Positions 8,901 to 17,077 are shown, numbered from the stretch's first letter. The stretch is DNA of 46,959 nt from an uncultured Eubacteriales bacterium (GCA_934541115.1 CAKTDF010000018.1:1-46959); one strand, 5' to 3'. The notes: generated by a model from the letters alone, not told the origin. Numbers and translations: made by a program.

Positions 8901-11648
8901 ATAGCTGTGTCCTGTTGCCGAAAGAACTTCTTTTTTAGTTTCATGGCAGGTTTCGCAGATATACGAGACATAACCGTCATTTTCGCAGGTTGCGGAAACT
9001 CTGCCGTTTTCTTTCCAGTTATGACCGGGAGCCTTTTGACCTTCTCTGTATTCGCTGTATCCGCAGCTGCAAGCATAATAAACCTTGCCGTCCTGCTCGC
9101 ACTTTGCCTCGGTGTCCTTACTGGAATCGTGAATCATGTTGTGCGGTACGGTCGTGTATTCCGGCTTTACGGTAAGATTGCTTTTTACATTTGAAAAATC
9201 GATATCCCAACCTGTAAAATCATAGTGATTACCCGCGTCATACGCCTTTTTGGGCGGATTTATCGGCGCTGTTGCGCTCTTGCCGTATTCAACCGACTGT
9301 TCGTAATAAGTATTTCCGTCGGCGTCAAGGAATGTAACCGTATACAGGTTCGCCTGCCACTGAGCATGATAGGTGGCATTGCTCCAAACTTTGGCGTTAT
9401 CTTCAATTTTATTTGTGCCTGCGGCGCTGCTGTAAATGCCCTTGAGCGTGTATCCCTCGCGTGTGCCGGTCGGAGGATAGGCATAGCCGTTGAGCGTTCT
9501 GTTGATCTCTGCGTTAAGAGGAGAACCGTAGTAAATCTGATAGTCCGTATGGGAAAGTTCGCCGTCGTTCGGGTCGAGTGTGACGGTCTCTTTCTGGTTC
9601 ACTATTTTAAAGTCTTTGCTATTCTTGCCGATCTGACTCGTGTTTGCGTCGGCAACATCAACAGTGAGACGTCCGTAGAAATAATCGGTGTTTTCAACCC
9701 TTGCGCTGTCTGCAACATTAACGGTGCAGTCACTCTTATAAGACTGATCAAGCGTAAGTCCGGTGCTTGCAATCGGGCTGACAGTATTATCCTTTGCAAA
9801 CTTCTGAATCGTTGCGGTGTATTCCGTACCCATTACGACACCGTACTGATCCTTCGCAACAACGGCTGCCGAAACGGGATTTGAGCCTATGTAGGGAACA
9901 AAGGTCTCTGCCGGAGAGGTTTTCCAGTCAAAAGTTTTGGCGTAGGGATACTGTGCGTTTGGAATGTCACTGATAACAGTCTTACGCTTATCTTGACCTT
10001 GCGCAGCCAACTTCCAAATTCCGGTAGAAGAATATCCACTCAGTTCAGTGTAGTTACCGGCAGAAGAACCAACCCAAAGGCTCTTCGGCCAACATTCAAA
10101 ATTATTTGTGTTCGCAATTCCGCCGCAGTCAATATCAATGCGGGTCGGAAAACCATCAAGAACATATTCAAGAACAATGTCGCTGCTGGTGTTTTTAAAA
10201 GTTCCGTAAGCGACAGGCATGTCAACGTGAGCTTCTACGCCGGTTCCGTTGTTAGTTCTGTAATAAAAACCTATCCATGCCTCATTTACAAGGTTGTTCC
10301 ACCAACGATTGTTTCTGATTTCAGTAACAAGCCTTACATAATATTTGCCTGTGTTGAAATTGCCGTAGGCGTTTGAACCGGTGCTTTCGCTGTAAACGAG
10401 CTTTGTTGAACCGGGAGCTATATTGATGTCTGACCAGCCGACAGAATCACTTCCACCGTATGACTTAGGATTAATGATCATAAGACAAAGCGTGCTCTGC
10501 TCTGCATTTTTAGCCGCCTTGACGGCAGAAGTAATATCATATGTTACTGTTTTTGCGCTTGAAGTGAGACTGTCTTTTTTAATTCCAATTTGCGCAACGC
10601 TGTCGGTTGCACCGAAATAATCCTTAGCCTTAGCAATATCCGGCGGTGTGCCTGTACCAAAAGCCTCGTTATAAGGATCGGTAGTCTGCCAACCGCTTGT
10701 GTTTATGCAATTTTCCGGGTCAATGCTGAAAATGTCCGCAACGACATCTGGATTTGCATTCTGCGCACACCACGCGCTCGTTGAAAGCATAACAGAAGCT
10801 GCCGAAGCCGGAATATTACCGATATTAAACTTCAAGAAAGCAGCGGTTGTGTTTCCTCTGCCGCCGTCACTGCAAATATTGAGATGGTTCGCGTCGCCCC
10901 TCGTATTATTATCCGTATAAAGGAGCGTTGCGCCGGAATTGTCAACATTTGTTGAATCCGCCTCTGTATATGTAATATTTGCGGTTTTGTAGAACACATT
11001 GATGTCCGACCATGAGGGACTACCTTGATATGATCTCGGGTTAAGGAAAGCAAGGTAGAGCTTGCTCTGTCCGTTTCTTTTTGCGTTGTTGACAGCCTCA
11101 CTTATATCAAAGGAATATGCCACGGTCTTGCCTTTATCCATTTCCTTGCTTGCCATTGTTGCAATTGCAGGCTGACCGAGAACTCCGAGAGTATTTTTGG
11201 CGTTGTTGGCATTGGTATAGCTATTGTGACCCCAACCGCTTGAACCAAAAATATCATTGAAATTTTTGCTTGTTGCTCCGCTGACATTCGGCCTTTTGTC
11301 CGGGGCAATTGAGAAAATTTCAAGGAAAGCTTCACCGTTGTAATTGCTGTCGTTTCCGGTATTCTTACCCGAAATGTTCAGCTTTGCATCAACCGTTCCG
11401 CTTATGCCAGAAATGTCAAAGTCAATAAAGCCGACAGAGACAGAATCCTGCGTTCCGTCATTACAAATGTTAAACGTGCCGGCATTCTCATCAACTCTTT
11501 TTCCGTTTGAGGAAATAATTGCCCAACCCTTTTTGGTCAGTGTTCCTCCCGCTGCCGCAGCCGGAACAGCCGTCAAGGGAACAGCCGTTATGAGCATGAG
11601 CAGTGCAAGAAAGAGCGAAAGTGATTTTTTTGCGTGGTGCTTTTTCAT
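5925..11648 (-). CDS. Giant secreted CxxC-repeat protein (1907 aa)
   Basis: Secreted surface protein of unknown role. Residues 1-33 are a signal peptide (LFLALLMLITAVPLTAV, cleavage near AAAA-GG). Two related beta-rich modules of about 200 residues follow (34-235, 236-425), resembling DNRLRE-type modules of extracellular proteins. Next come a module around 430-545 that is loosely PLAT-like, an Ig-like stretch, and two InlB B-repeat (Listeria-Bacteroides) units at about 690-830. Residues 836-1842 hold 24 units of about 42 residues, each with the pattern ATC-x(n)-G, then C-x-x-C, then GH; most carry three cysteines and a histidine. The tail has a calcium-loop-like DNDGDGYCDEC and a distinctive cysteine/aromatic C-terminus; there is no LPxTG. 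GGAGGT precedes the ATG. Own promoter and terminators, so monocistronic. Confidence 0.88.
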   Translation of the reverse strand: MKKHHAKKSLSLFLALLMLITAVPLTAVPAAAAGGTLTKKGWAIISSNGKRVDENAGTFNICNDGTQDSVSVGFIDFDISGISGTVDAKLNISGKNTGNDSNYNGEAFLEIFSIAPDKRPNVSGATSKNFNDIFGSSGWGHNSYTNANNAKNTLGVLGQPAIATMASKEMDKGKTVAYSFDISEAVNNAKRNGQSKLYLAFLNPRSYQGSPSWSDINVFYKTANITYTEADSTNVDNSGATLLYTDNNTRGDANHLNICSDGGRGNTTAAFLKFNIGNIPASAASVMLSTSAWCAQNANPDVVADIFSIDPENCINTSGWQTTDPYNEAFGTGTPPDIAKAKDYFGATDSVAQIGIKKDSLTSSAKTVTYDITSAVKAAKNAEQSTLCLMIINPKSYGGSDSVGWSDINIAPGSTKLVYSESTGSNAYGNFNTGKYYVRLVTEIRNNRWWNNLVNEAWIGFYYRTNNGTGVEAHVDMPVAYGTFKNTSSDIVLEYVLDGFPTRIDIDCGGIANTNNFECWPKSLWVGSSAGNYTELSGYSSTGIWKLAAQGQDKRKTVISDIPNAQYPYAKTFDWKTSPAETFVPYIGSNPVSAAVVAKDQYGVVMGTEYTATIQKFAKDNTVSPIASTGLTLDQSYKSDCTVNVADSARVENTDYFYGRLTVDVADANTSQIGKNSKDFKIVNQKETVTLDPNDGELSHTDYQIYYGSPLNAEINRTLNGYAYPPTGTREGYTLKGIYSSAAGTNKIEDNAKVWSNATYHAQWQANLYTVTFLDADGNTYYEQSVEYGKSATAPINPPKKAYDAGNHYDFTGWDIDFSNVKSNLTVKPEYTTVPHNMIHDSSKDTEAKCEQDGKVYYACSCGYSEYREGQKAPGHNWKENGRVSATCENDGYVSYICETCHETKKEVLSATGHSYVETVITPATCESTGLKKYICSAKGCGKTDPNNGGDEGVVVDALGHDWEDWEVVTEATCDSDGLRRRLCRRDKCQYKKKYDIDVINKSGHNWSEEIFKEDSTCTAAGRTYKKCLNDKCIATLTVETLPLADHTLGEWTTEVEPTCVQNGSEVQICSVCKNVIKRAELTATGHDYQNYSKVFDATCTEPAKETGSCTRCSATDTRYVEGSEALGHEFKNYKSDNNAGCETNETKTAKCTRCTVTDTVEIENSALGHEFKNYKSDNNATCESDGTKTAKCERCSKTDTVADVGSKKAHSIKEYIYNDNATCTSDGTKTGRCSACGHDITVTAEGTKLPHDFVDYVLKTEATCLEDAKEEGTCSVCGAKDVRTVEGTKGQHRFPDPVTEADKYTSNNDSTCKQHGTKSAYCTVCGKAKKTIEDPDSVLKHRIVYWISDGNATCTANGTKHGTCAYCGEYSESCVEEEGSALGHWFRDYKYNNDASCEKDGTRTATCEREGCDATENVTAKNTALGHDWSEWAFVEGQDKVDCTTGGKQERHCLRTGCTANEDRDVAALGHTWAWVTVKEDGENTDCTKGYYKIKECSVCHGQDETSKVEVAGGAHNFVVSEYVEPTCTTAGKRVVSCSVCKTVYSSETLAATGHINYSLDEKTVKAPTCLEEGYTGDYVCDLCGEVAKAGEAIPVSSEHVYTTYITTTPATCTANAIETARCSVCGEYPVTREVPASALGHTFSNYVLDGNATCTGIATKTAKCDRCDATDTIKVYGTALGHDWSEWVTTKEATCAEKGEAEKHCKRENCGVSVTKELRKLSHTEGDWITDKEPTCTETGHRYKECVGGCGTMLTEETIKAKGHSYEVSENTATCIDDGFLTYKCTVCGDTKNGGIVHALGHERGEWEIIKAPTCTKEGKKQARCTVCGTILATEVIEVTDHVDNDGDGYCDECSKDMGDPDYNGDCGCICHKKHPFMKFLYTILRFFWKIFHIRKTCYCKVIHY

Positions 11649-11695
11649 AAGTTACCTCCGTTCGTTATTTTGCCAAGGCAAAGTTAGTCGTATAC

Positions 11696-11725
11696 ATTTT
11701 ATCATAAACAGGTAAATATTATCAA
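11696..11725 (-). promoter_or_regulatory. SigA promoter of the giant protein gene
   Basis: TTGATA (11725-11720), 18-base spacer, TAAAAT (11701-11696) on the minus strand. The leader contains the inverted repeat TTTGCC-AA-GGCAAA near 11669-11682. Confidence 0.6.
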
Positions 11726-11792
11726 TTATTAAAAGCGACAAAATCTCGGCGCTGTGTCTATATAATCTGCCTAAAACCAAAAGGACTTAAAC

Positions 11793-11837
11793 AAAATCAG
11801 CCGCACAACCGTTTTTAACAGCTGTGCGGCTGATTTT
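11793..11837 (-). terminator. Terminator of the sigma-factor operon
   Basis: AAAATCAGCCGCAC pairs with GTGCGGCTGATTTT, symmetric and able to work both ways; it ends the operon 14096-11859 and isolates it from the giant protein gene. Confidence 0.75.
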
Positions 11838-11858
11838 CAGAATGCGAAGTGGTTTTTG

Positions 11859-12500
11859 TTATCTTCCTATAAATCCTGCAACCGATTCATAGCCCCTGAT
11901 TGCAAAATCATAAACATCGTTCGCGGCGTTTTTCAGGTCGCTGAGCAAATCTCCGGAATAAGCGTTGAACTTTTCCTTTTCAAGCGAGATATAGCCGCCC
12001 TCATTGCCGTTTCCGTTTTCGTCAATAAAGTAGTAAGCCGGAATGTAAACAAAATACTCCGTTCCTGCGGTCAGCTCCTGACCGTAAAGAGACAGCGCAA
12101 CATTGGTCTTTTCGCTGTCTGTGGTGATTCCAAGACCCGAAAGTCCGCCAAGCAGAGAGGAAATGTTCTCGCTCGTTTTGACCTTCAGCTCTGTTGTTCC
12201 GGCGAACCATGTGTCAACGGCACTTTTGTCAACCGAATACACAGCCGTGTAGGTTCCGTCTGTATTCTGTGTGCAGATCGAGATGTTATCGGTCGTCTTG
12301 CCGTATGCAGTGAATTTATTGTTCAGACAAAATGCAACCGCACCCTTGCCGCTGCCGGAATTATAGTATGAATAGTATACCCTGCCCTTTTCAACCGGAA
12401 CGAGTGTTGTTGCCGCCGTATCTGCCGCCGAAACCGCCAAAGCACAGGCAAAGCTGAGTACAAGAAAAACCGCCGTGATGATTATTGTTCTTTTTTTCAT
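11859..12500 (-). CDS. Secreted protein of the sigma-factor operon, unknown family
   Basis: 213 residues from ATG 12500 (MKKRTIIITA); the frame is open further upstream but only this start is followed by a signal peptide. Residues 1-25 form it (AVFLVLSFACALAVSA-AD). The mature part is beta-rich with many Tyr, Ser and Thr residues and two Cys (AVAFCLNN, ISICTQN), has a glycine-rich stretch (SSLLGGLSGLGI) and an acidic ENGNGNEGG loop, and ends in a predicted amphipathic helix (LLSDLKNAANDVYDF). I do not recognise the family. It is the last gene of an operon with a sigma factor, its putative membrane regulator and a microprotein, so it may be the effector or the sensed cargo of that system. Confidence 0.75.
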   Translation of the reverse strand: MKKRTIIITAVFLVLSFACALAVSAADTAATTLVPVEKGRVYYSYYNSGSGKGAVAFCLNNKFTAYGKTTDNISICTQNTDGTYTAVYSVDKSAVDTWFAGTTELKVKTSENISSLLGGLSGLGITTDSEKTNVALSLYGQELTAGTEYFVYIPAYYFIDENGNGNEGGYISLEKEKFNAYSGDLLSDLKNAANDVYDFAIRGYESVAGFIGR

Positions 12501-12579
12501 AGTTACCATAACCTTTCTTACTACATAATATGTCACGTTAAGTATCTGCCGACCGCGCGATTTTACGCCGCGCTCTTTT

Positions 12580-12753
12580 TTAGTTAATACCGTGGTTAAA
12601 AATGGCATCAAGGGTGCCGTCAACGATCGGTCCGAGCTTATCCATGATATCCATAAACAATTGATCTCCTGCTTCGGGACCTTTAAAAATTTTGACTATT
12701 GTGCAAAGCGGTCCAATCCAGCCGAAAAAGATTATCGCCAATCCTGTTGTCAT
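12580..12753 (-). CDS. 57-residue membrane microprotein
   Basis: ATG 12753 lies 7 bases after a perfect AGGAGG and opens 57 codons to TAA 12580. The peptide starts MTTGLAIIFFGWIGPLCTIV, one clear membrane segment, then has a charged turn (KIFKGPEAGDQ) and an amphipathic helix (LFMDIMDKLGPIVDGTLDAI). It begins 19 bases after the ankyrin protein gene and precedes the secreted protein gene, so it belongs to the sigma-factor operon. Too short for usual gene-length cut-offs, but the ribosome site, operon position and peptide layout support it. No family recognised; a regulatory or accessory peptide of the membrane complex is a guess. Confidence 0.7.
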   Translation of the reverse strand: MTTGLAIIFFGWIGPLCTIVKIFKGPEAGDQLFMDIMDKLGPIVDGTLDAIFNHGIN

Positions 12754-12772
12754 TACGATTCCTCCTGTTATC

Positions 12773-13534
12773 TCACTGATTTATACCCTGTGACCGCGCA
12801 TAGGCTGCGTTTTGGGCATTACCGTATTTCTGTGCTATTTGCAAAACGCTGTTTCCGGCAGCGTCGGTTGAAGAGATGTCTGCGCCTTTTGCGCAAAAAG
12901 CTTTCACAACGTCGCTGTCGCAGAATGCAACCGAGAAAAAGAACGCCAGCTTTTCCGTCGGAGTCATGAGCATTTTGTCTCTCTTTTGGAGTTCTTCAAG
13001 TGCCTTTTGAGAGTTTCCGATAAGAGTGCTTTCAAGCAGCGGATCAAGTCCGGTTGTTCCGAAAATACTTTCAACTGAGTCTGCTATCTCATTTATCACC
13101 GTGTATGACAAAAAAGATGTGCAATTGACCGCATAATTCAAAACATCGCTGTTGACAAAAGCTTTGCTTTTAAGCAGTTTTTCAATGAGACTTTCATCAC
13201 CCTTTGAAATTGCAAGCATCAAAGGATTTGTTTCATTTCCGGCAGCCGTGGGCTGCGAGGTCTCCGCCTGCGGCGTTTGAACGGCGTCCGGCTTTGAAAG
13301 AGTACGAACACCCCACACCGTGCAAAGCAGAACAGCACAAAAGCATGCCGCAAGGGCAAAGGCTTTGAAATAAAAGACCTTTCCCCTGTCCGGCTTTTTG
13401 AGACCGGCTTTTTTGAATGAAAGGTTGCGCAGCTTTTGGAGCTCCTCATCAGGCGCAGATGTTTCGGTTTTTTCAAGCAGTGTTCCAAGATCTTCCGGCG
13501 AAAGAGAACCGAACAGTTTTTCAAATTCAGTCAA
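12773..13534 (-). CDS. Membrane ankyrin-repeat protein, putative anti-sigma factor
   Basis: 253 residues from TTG 13534, which overlaps the end of the sigma gene by 8 bases; its ribosome site (GGGAGGTG) lies inside that gene, so the two are translationally coupled. Residues 1-52 are cytosolic and helical (LTEFEKLFGSLSPEDLGTLL), 54-76 form one membrane helix (ALAACFCAVLLCTVWGV), 80-102 are a Thr/Gln/Pro linker, and 103-253 lie outside. The outer part begins with an ankyrin-like unit (NPLMLAISKGDESLIEKLLK) and ends with another (CAKGADISSTDAAGNSVLQI). A cytosolic domain, a single helix and an outer domain directly after an ECF sigma gene is the layout of membrane anti-sigma factors; the function is inferred from that, and ankyrin repeats in the sensor part are unusual. 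Confidence 0.75.
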   Translation of the reverse strand: MTEFEKLFGSLSPEDLGTLLEKTETSAPDEELQKLRNLSFKKAGLKKPDRGKVFYFKAFALAACFCAVLLCTVWGVRTLSKPDAVQTPQAETSQPTAAGNETNPLMLAISKGDESLIEKLLKSKAFVNSDVLNYAVNCTSFLSYTVINEIADSVESIFGTTGLDPLLESTLIGNSQKALEELQKRDKMLMTPTEKLAFFFSVAFCDSDVVKAFCAKGADISSTDAAGNSVLQIAQKYGNAQNAAYARSQGINQ

Positions 13535-14096
13535 GCAGAACACCTCCCGAAGATAATTTGATTTTGAGTTTTTCAAGCGCACGCCGTGCACGCTTTTGAA
13601 CCGTGGCAGGAGCAAGAGAGAGCCTTGAGGCAATTTCTCTTGTGTTCTCGCCGAGGAAGTATTTCCGCATTAAAATTGAGCTGTCAGGCTCTCCGAGAGA
13701 ACGTATTGCATTCGCGATAAAGCGGCTTTTTTCTTTGTCTTCGCTTTTTTCAAAAGCCGCAGACACCGGCGGAAGATTTTCTTCGCCGATAGTTTCAATT
13801 GAAGAGGACTGTTCCTTTTCTCTCTTCAACTTTCTATAACGGTCAATGGCGGCGTTTTTCGCGTTGAACGCGAGAAAGCCCTTGAGCGAACAACGCGAAG
13901 GGTCAAACTTTTCGCTGCTTTTGAAAAAGGCAACAAAAACATCTGAGGCACACTCCTGCGCGTCCTCCTCCGTTCCGACAGGGAGCAAAACCCGGCGGCA
14001 AACATTGAGAACCAAAGCGGAATACTCTTTGAAAAGAAAGTCAAAGCCCTTTGACGGATCTTTTTTTATTTCAAGAAGCAAAGCTTCATCTGTCAT
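13527..14096 (-). CDS. ECF-like RNA polymerase sigma factor
   Basis: Sigma-70 family factor with only regions 2 and 4. Region 2 spans residues 20-90 (FDFLFKEYSALVLNVCRRVL, then EDAQECASDVFVAFFKS, then GFLAFNAKNAAIDRYRKLKR for -10 recognition). A variable linker with SSSIETIGEENLPP follows, then region 4 with a helix-turn-helix (GENTREIASRLSLAPATVQKR). The start is ATG 14096 (MTDEALL), because GGAAGGAGGGAG precedes it; an in-frame ATG eight codons earlier would place that site inside the gene. 189 residues. It should direct polymerase to its own operon and perhaps to the other promoters with CGACTA/CGTATA -10 elements in this window. Confidence 0.9.
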   Translation of the reverse strand: MTDEALLLEIKKDPSKGFDFLFKEYSALVLNVCRRVLLPVGTEEDAQECASDVFVAFFKSSEKFDPSRCSLKGFLAFNAKNAAIDRYRKLKREKEQSSSIETIGEENLPPVSAAFEKSEDKEKSRFIANAIRSLGEPDSSILMRKYFLGENTREIASRLSLAPATVQKRARRALEKLKIKLSSGGVLLD

Positions 14097-14125
14097 CGGA
14101 CTCCCTCCTTCCTCTTTCACTTATA

Positions 14126-14153
14126 TATACGAACAAAAATGTCAAAAACGGAC
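14126..14153 (-). promoter_or_regulatory. Candidate autoregulated promoter of the sigma operon
   Basis: Minus strand GTCCGTTTTT (14153-14144), 12 bases, CGTATA (14131-14126), then TATAAGTGAAAG. The downstream AAGTGAAAG is shared with the promoter of the sigma-factor remnant (5797-5823). Confidence 0.4.
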
Positions 14154-14309
14154 AAGATTTTTAAAAAATTTTTCATTTGTTTTCTTTATACAGGCAAATG
14201 AGCAAAAACCATATTGCGTTCTGTTGCCTATACCGAAGAGAGCCGAACATGAGTCCGACTCCCTTTGAAAGTTTATTTATTCAATGCCGCACAATTGAGC
14301 CATGCAAAA

Positions 14310-16742
14310 TCAGTCGCCCACAATTCTTGCAACGGTGTTTGCAATAACCTCCGGTCTGAGGGCAACGGCAGCGTGCCGTGCTTTGTCTTTTTTTGCATTG
14401 CGGTTTTTCAGAACATCATACAGCGAGCGTACCGAAAGAAAATCGGAAAGGCCGGCGCAAGGATTATAAAGCTCAACCGTTTTTCTTTCCCCGGCGCAAA
14501 GGTCAAAATAGTTATCGGAAAAGTCGCCGCCCTGAGCCGAGCACGAAAGTTCAACATAACGCGCGTATTTCTGAGCAGTAACGGTCACATAAACTCGACC
14601 CGCCTTGAGATGGGTTTCAAGCATAAGTCCGGGGTCATTCAAATCAAGCTCGTTGTTTTCGCAGAAAATTCGTCTGTCTTCGCTGAGGAGCTTTCCCTCC
14701 CCGTCAAAAAGGCGCATAACAAGCACACTTTTCTTTTTTTCTGCCGCGTCAACTGATATCTTCATCACGCATTCGCTTGAAAAAGCACCCACAGACACCC
14801 GCCTTTCGGCATATCCGCTGCGGTGTGAATCCGTGCTTTCAAAAAACAGCTCCAGTCTGCCGCTAACGCTCCTGCGCGTTTCATTGGTGACAAAAATGCT
14901 TGCCTCGCCCCTGCTTTCGGTACAACTGACGTGAACGTCTTCAAAAAATCTTTTTGCGGCGAACATAACCGCTTTTTTCTGCCCTTTGACGTCAACACCT
15001 GCCCACGAACAGCTTTGCCAGCAGTCATTGAGCTGCCAGAACAAAAAGCCGTGGCAACGGTCGCCGTTGCGGCGAAACTGCTCCGCGCCCTCTTTCATGT
15101 ATTCAAGCTGAAGCAACTGCGTGAGGTATCGCCGCTCGCTTTCATCGGCACCGAGCGTAAAATGCTTTGTGAGGTAAAAATCAAGTCTCTCGTCTCCGAG
15201 AACACAGTATTGATTGGCTGTGACGGGACTGCACGGATAGCTTTCCATTCCAACTTCGCTGCAAAAACGCGAAAACCGTTTTGAGTAGTAGCTCTTCAAG
15301 CGAAAACCGTGCCATGTGTTCCAGATGTGACTGTCGCCGCTGCCGTCTCCGGACGGTTCTTTCATATACTCGCCGGAACCGGGGCTGCATTCATGATACG
15401 GCGTTTCTCCGTCATAGTGATTTATAAGCTCCGGCAAAGTCTTATAGAAAAACTCCTCCGTTGAACGGATAAAACTGCGCCTGTTGATCCATGCAAGAGA
15501 AATCGACTCAATCTCATTGTTTCCGCACCAAAGACAGAGCGACGGATGATGGCGGAGTCTCATCACATTTTCGCGTATTTCTGCCATGACCTCCGTCATA
15601 AACGAGGTATCCATAAACGGATAAGCGCAACAGGCAAAAGCGCAGTCCTGCCAAACAAGCAGACCAAGCTCGTCACAAATATCGTAAAAGTCATCGCTTT
15701 CATAAAAACCGCCGCCCCAGACGCGCACCATGTTCATGTTCGCTTCCTTACACTTGTAAAGCAGCGCATAAAGCTCATCATGGGTGACTCCTGTGTATAT
15801 CATATGTATCGGCACAAAATTTGCACCCTTTGCAAAAATCGGTTCTCCGTTGACAAAGAACTGAAAATTTTTGCCGTATCTGTCTTTCTTACGGTCAAGA
15901 TAAATCGTACGAAAGCCTATTCGCTTTTCCTTATAGTCAAGACTTGTACCGTCCTCGGCAATAACCGACGCAGAAGCGGAATAAAGCGGCTGCTCCCCCA
16001 TACCGTTGCAATACCACAATCGCGGAGAGTCAACCTCAAAAACCGCTTTTCCGTTCTCATTCGCAGACTGCTTTTTTGTTGTTCCGTCAGGATATGTGAG
16101 GGAAAAATTTACACTGTTCTTTTTGCTGAGTACCGCCGAGAATTCAACAATCCCTTTTCCGTTTTCAATTTTCTGACGAACGTCAAAGCTTTTGATTATG
16201 CTGTGAGAGTAAAAACGAAGTTCCGTTTTGCCTGTGATGCCCTGAGCGCAAAGCGACGGAGCAAAGTCCCAGCCAAAATGGCTCGCCGGCTTTCTCACAT
16301 GAGGGTGATTTTTGATTCCCATTGCGTTAGACGGCAGCGGAGTGACGCTCTGTTTTCCGGCTATGTACTTTCTGAGCGACAGGAAAGAAACACTGACTGT
16401 ATTGATTCCCTCTTTCAAATATTCTTTTATATGAAATTCATAGCTTCTGTGGCAATTTTTGCAAAAAGCAACATGGTTGGAGTTGACATAAACATTGCAG
16501 AGCGTGTCAAGCCGCTCAAAACTGAGAACCGCATAGCTTTCTTCAAGCTGAGATTTTGAAACACTGAACTTTTTTTCCAGCGTAAATGCCTCGCTGTCGC
16601 AGACGCAGACGCTCGTCGCAGCCCTTTCGGCACACAGCGACGAGAAAAATTCTTCGTAATCTTTGCGCAAAACGAACAGCGAGGGAACGGGATATTCCAT
16701 TCCGTTCATGCTCCATTTTCCGTCAAGTGACTTAACCGTCAT
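14310..16742 (-). CDS. Glycoside hydrolase family 2, beta-mannosidase-like
   Basis: Retaining exo-glycosidase of the GH2 clan, closest in motifs to beta-mannosidases. Residues 1-150 form the sugar-binding jelly-roll, then come two Ig-like sandwiches and the TIM barrel from KGANFVPIHMIYTGVTHDEL. The barrel shows NMVRVWGGGFYESDDFYD, the acid/base Glu near 410 in LWCGNNEIE, and the nucleophile Glu near 496 in CSEVGMESYP. The C-terminal region is a beta-sandwich. There is no signal peptide, so it is cytosolic and would act on imported mannosides such as mannan fragments. Start ATG 16742 (MTVKSLDGKW) is chosen because GGAG precedes it; 810 residues. It lies directly downstream of two tRNA genes and may be co-transcribed with them. 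Confidence 0.88.
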   Translation of the reverse strand: MTVKSLDGKWSMNGMEYPVPSLFVLRKDYEEFFSSLCAERAATSVCVCDSEAFTLEKKFSVSKSQLEESYAVLSFERLDTLCNVYVNSNHVAFCKNCHRSYEFHIKEYLKEGINTVSVSFLSLRKYIAGKQSVTPLPSNAMGIKNHPHVRKPASHFGWDFAPSLCAQGITGKTELRFYSHSIIKSFDVRQKIENGKGIVEFSAVLSKKNSVNFSLTYPDGTTKKQSANENGKAVFEVDSPRLWYCNGMGEQPLYSASASVIAEDGTSLDYKEKRIGFRTIYLDRKKDRYGKNFQFFVNGEPIFAKGANFVPIHMIYTGVTHDELYALLYKCKEANMNMVRVWGGGFYESDDFYDICDELGLLVWQDCAFACCAYPFMDTSFMTEVMAEIRENVMRLRHHPSLCLWCGNNEIESISLAWINRRSFIRSTEEFFYKTLPELINHYDGETPYHECSPGSGEYMKEPSGDGSGDSHIWNTWHGFRLKSYYSKRFSRFCSEVGMESYPCSPVTANQYCVLGDERLDFYLTKHFTLGADESERRYLTQLLQLEYMKEGAEQFRRNGDRCHGFLFWQLNDCWQSCSWAGVDVKGQKKAVMFAAKRFFEDVHVSCTESRGEASIFVTNETRRSVSGRLELFFESTDSHRSGYAERRVSVGAFSSECVMKISVDAAEKKKSVLVMRLFDGEGKLLSEDRRIFCENNELDLNDPGLMLETHLKAGRVYVTVTAQKYARYVELSCSAQGGDFSDNYFDLCAGERKTVELYNPCAGLSDFLSVRSLYDVLKNRNAKKDKARHAAVALRPEVIANTVARIVGD

Positions 16743-16806
16743 AACTCCAACTCCATTCAAAGCAAAAAGAAAAAGCCATCGCAAAGGGAACCTTGCAACA
16801 GCTTCT

Positions 16807-16881
16807 TGGTGACCCGGACGAGAATCGAACTCGTGTTACCGCCGTGAAAGGGCGGTGTCTTAACCGCTTGACCACCGGGCC
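16807..16881 (-). tRNA. tRNA-Glu (anticodon TTC)
   Basis: Minus strand begins GGCCCGGTGGTCAAGCGG and has the anticodon arm CCGCC-CTTTCAC-GGCGG with TTC, the T-arm GAGTTCGATTCTC, acceptor pairing GGCCCGG/CCGGGTC and an encoded CCA at 16807-16809. Confidence 0.95.
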
Positions 16882-16933
16882 GAATAATATTCAAAAAAAG
16901 ACGTTGAAAGCCGCCCTTTTATTTTCAAAAAAA

Positions 16934-17010
16934 TGGTAGCGGCAGTGGGATTCGAACCTACGACACTCCGGGTATGAACCGAATGCTCTAGCCAACTGAG
17001 CTATGCCGCC
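16934..17010 (-). tRNA. tRNA-Met (anticodon CAT, elongator type)
   Basis: Minus strand begins GGCGGCATAGCTCAGTTGG; the anticodon loop reads TTCATAC, the T-arm is TAGGTTCGAATCCCA, and CCA is encoded. The first pair is formed (unlike initiator tRNA), so elongator Met is likely; the Ile2 (CAT, lysidine) isoacceptor cannot be fully excluded. Confidence 0.9.
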
Positions 17011-17039
17011 ACGTCTCACGCATTTTTGAACGCTTGCAT

Positions 17040-17068
17040 ATTATATTATACCCTTTTAATTTTGTCAA
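17040..17068 (-). promoter_or_regulatory. Consensus SigA promoter for the tRNA pair
   Basis: TTGACA (17068-17063), 17 bases, TATAAT (17045-17040) on the minus strand, about 30 bases before tRNA-Met. It overlaps the end of the nth gene region. Confidence 0.75.
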
Positions 17069-17077
17069 TACTTTTTT

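Noticed and set aside
6117..9884. Series of plus-strand frames opposite the giant repeat protein
   Set aside because: They arise from the repetitive codon pattern of the CxxC units; none has a ribosome site or plausible product.
15546..16559. Plus-strand frame of 337 codons opposite the mannosidase-like gene
   Set aside because: Antisense shadow of a gene with intact catalytic motifs; composition is typical of a shadow frame.
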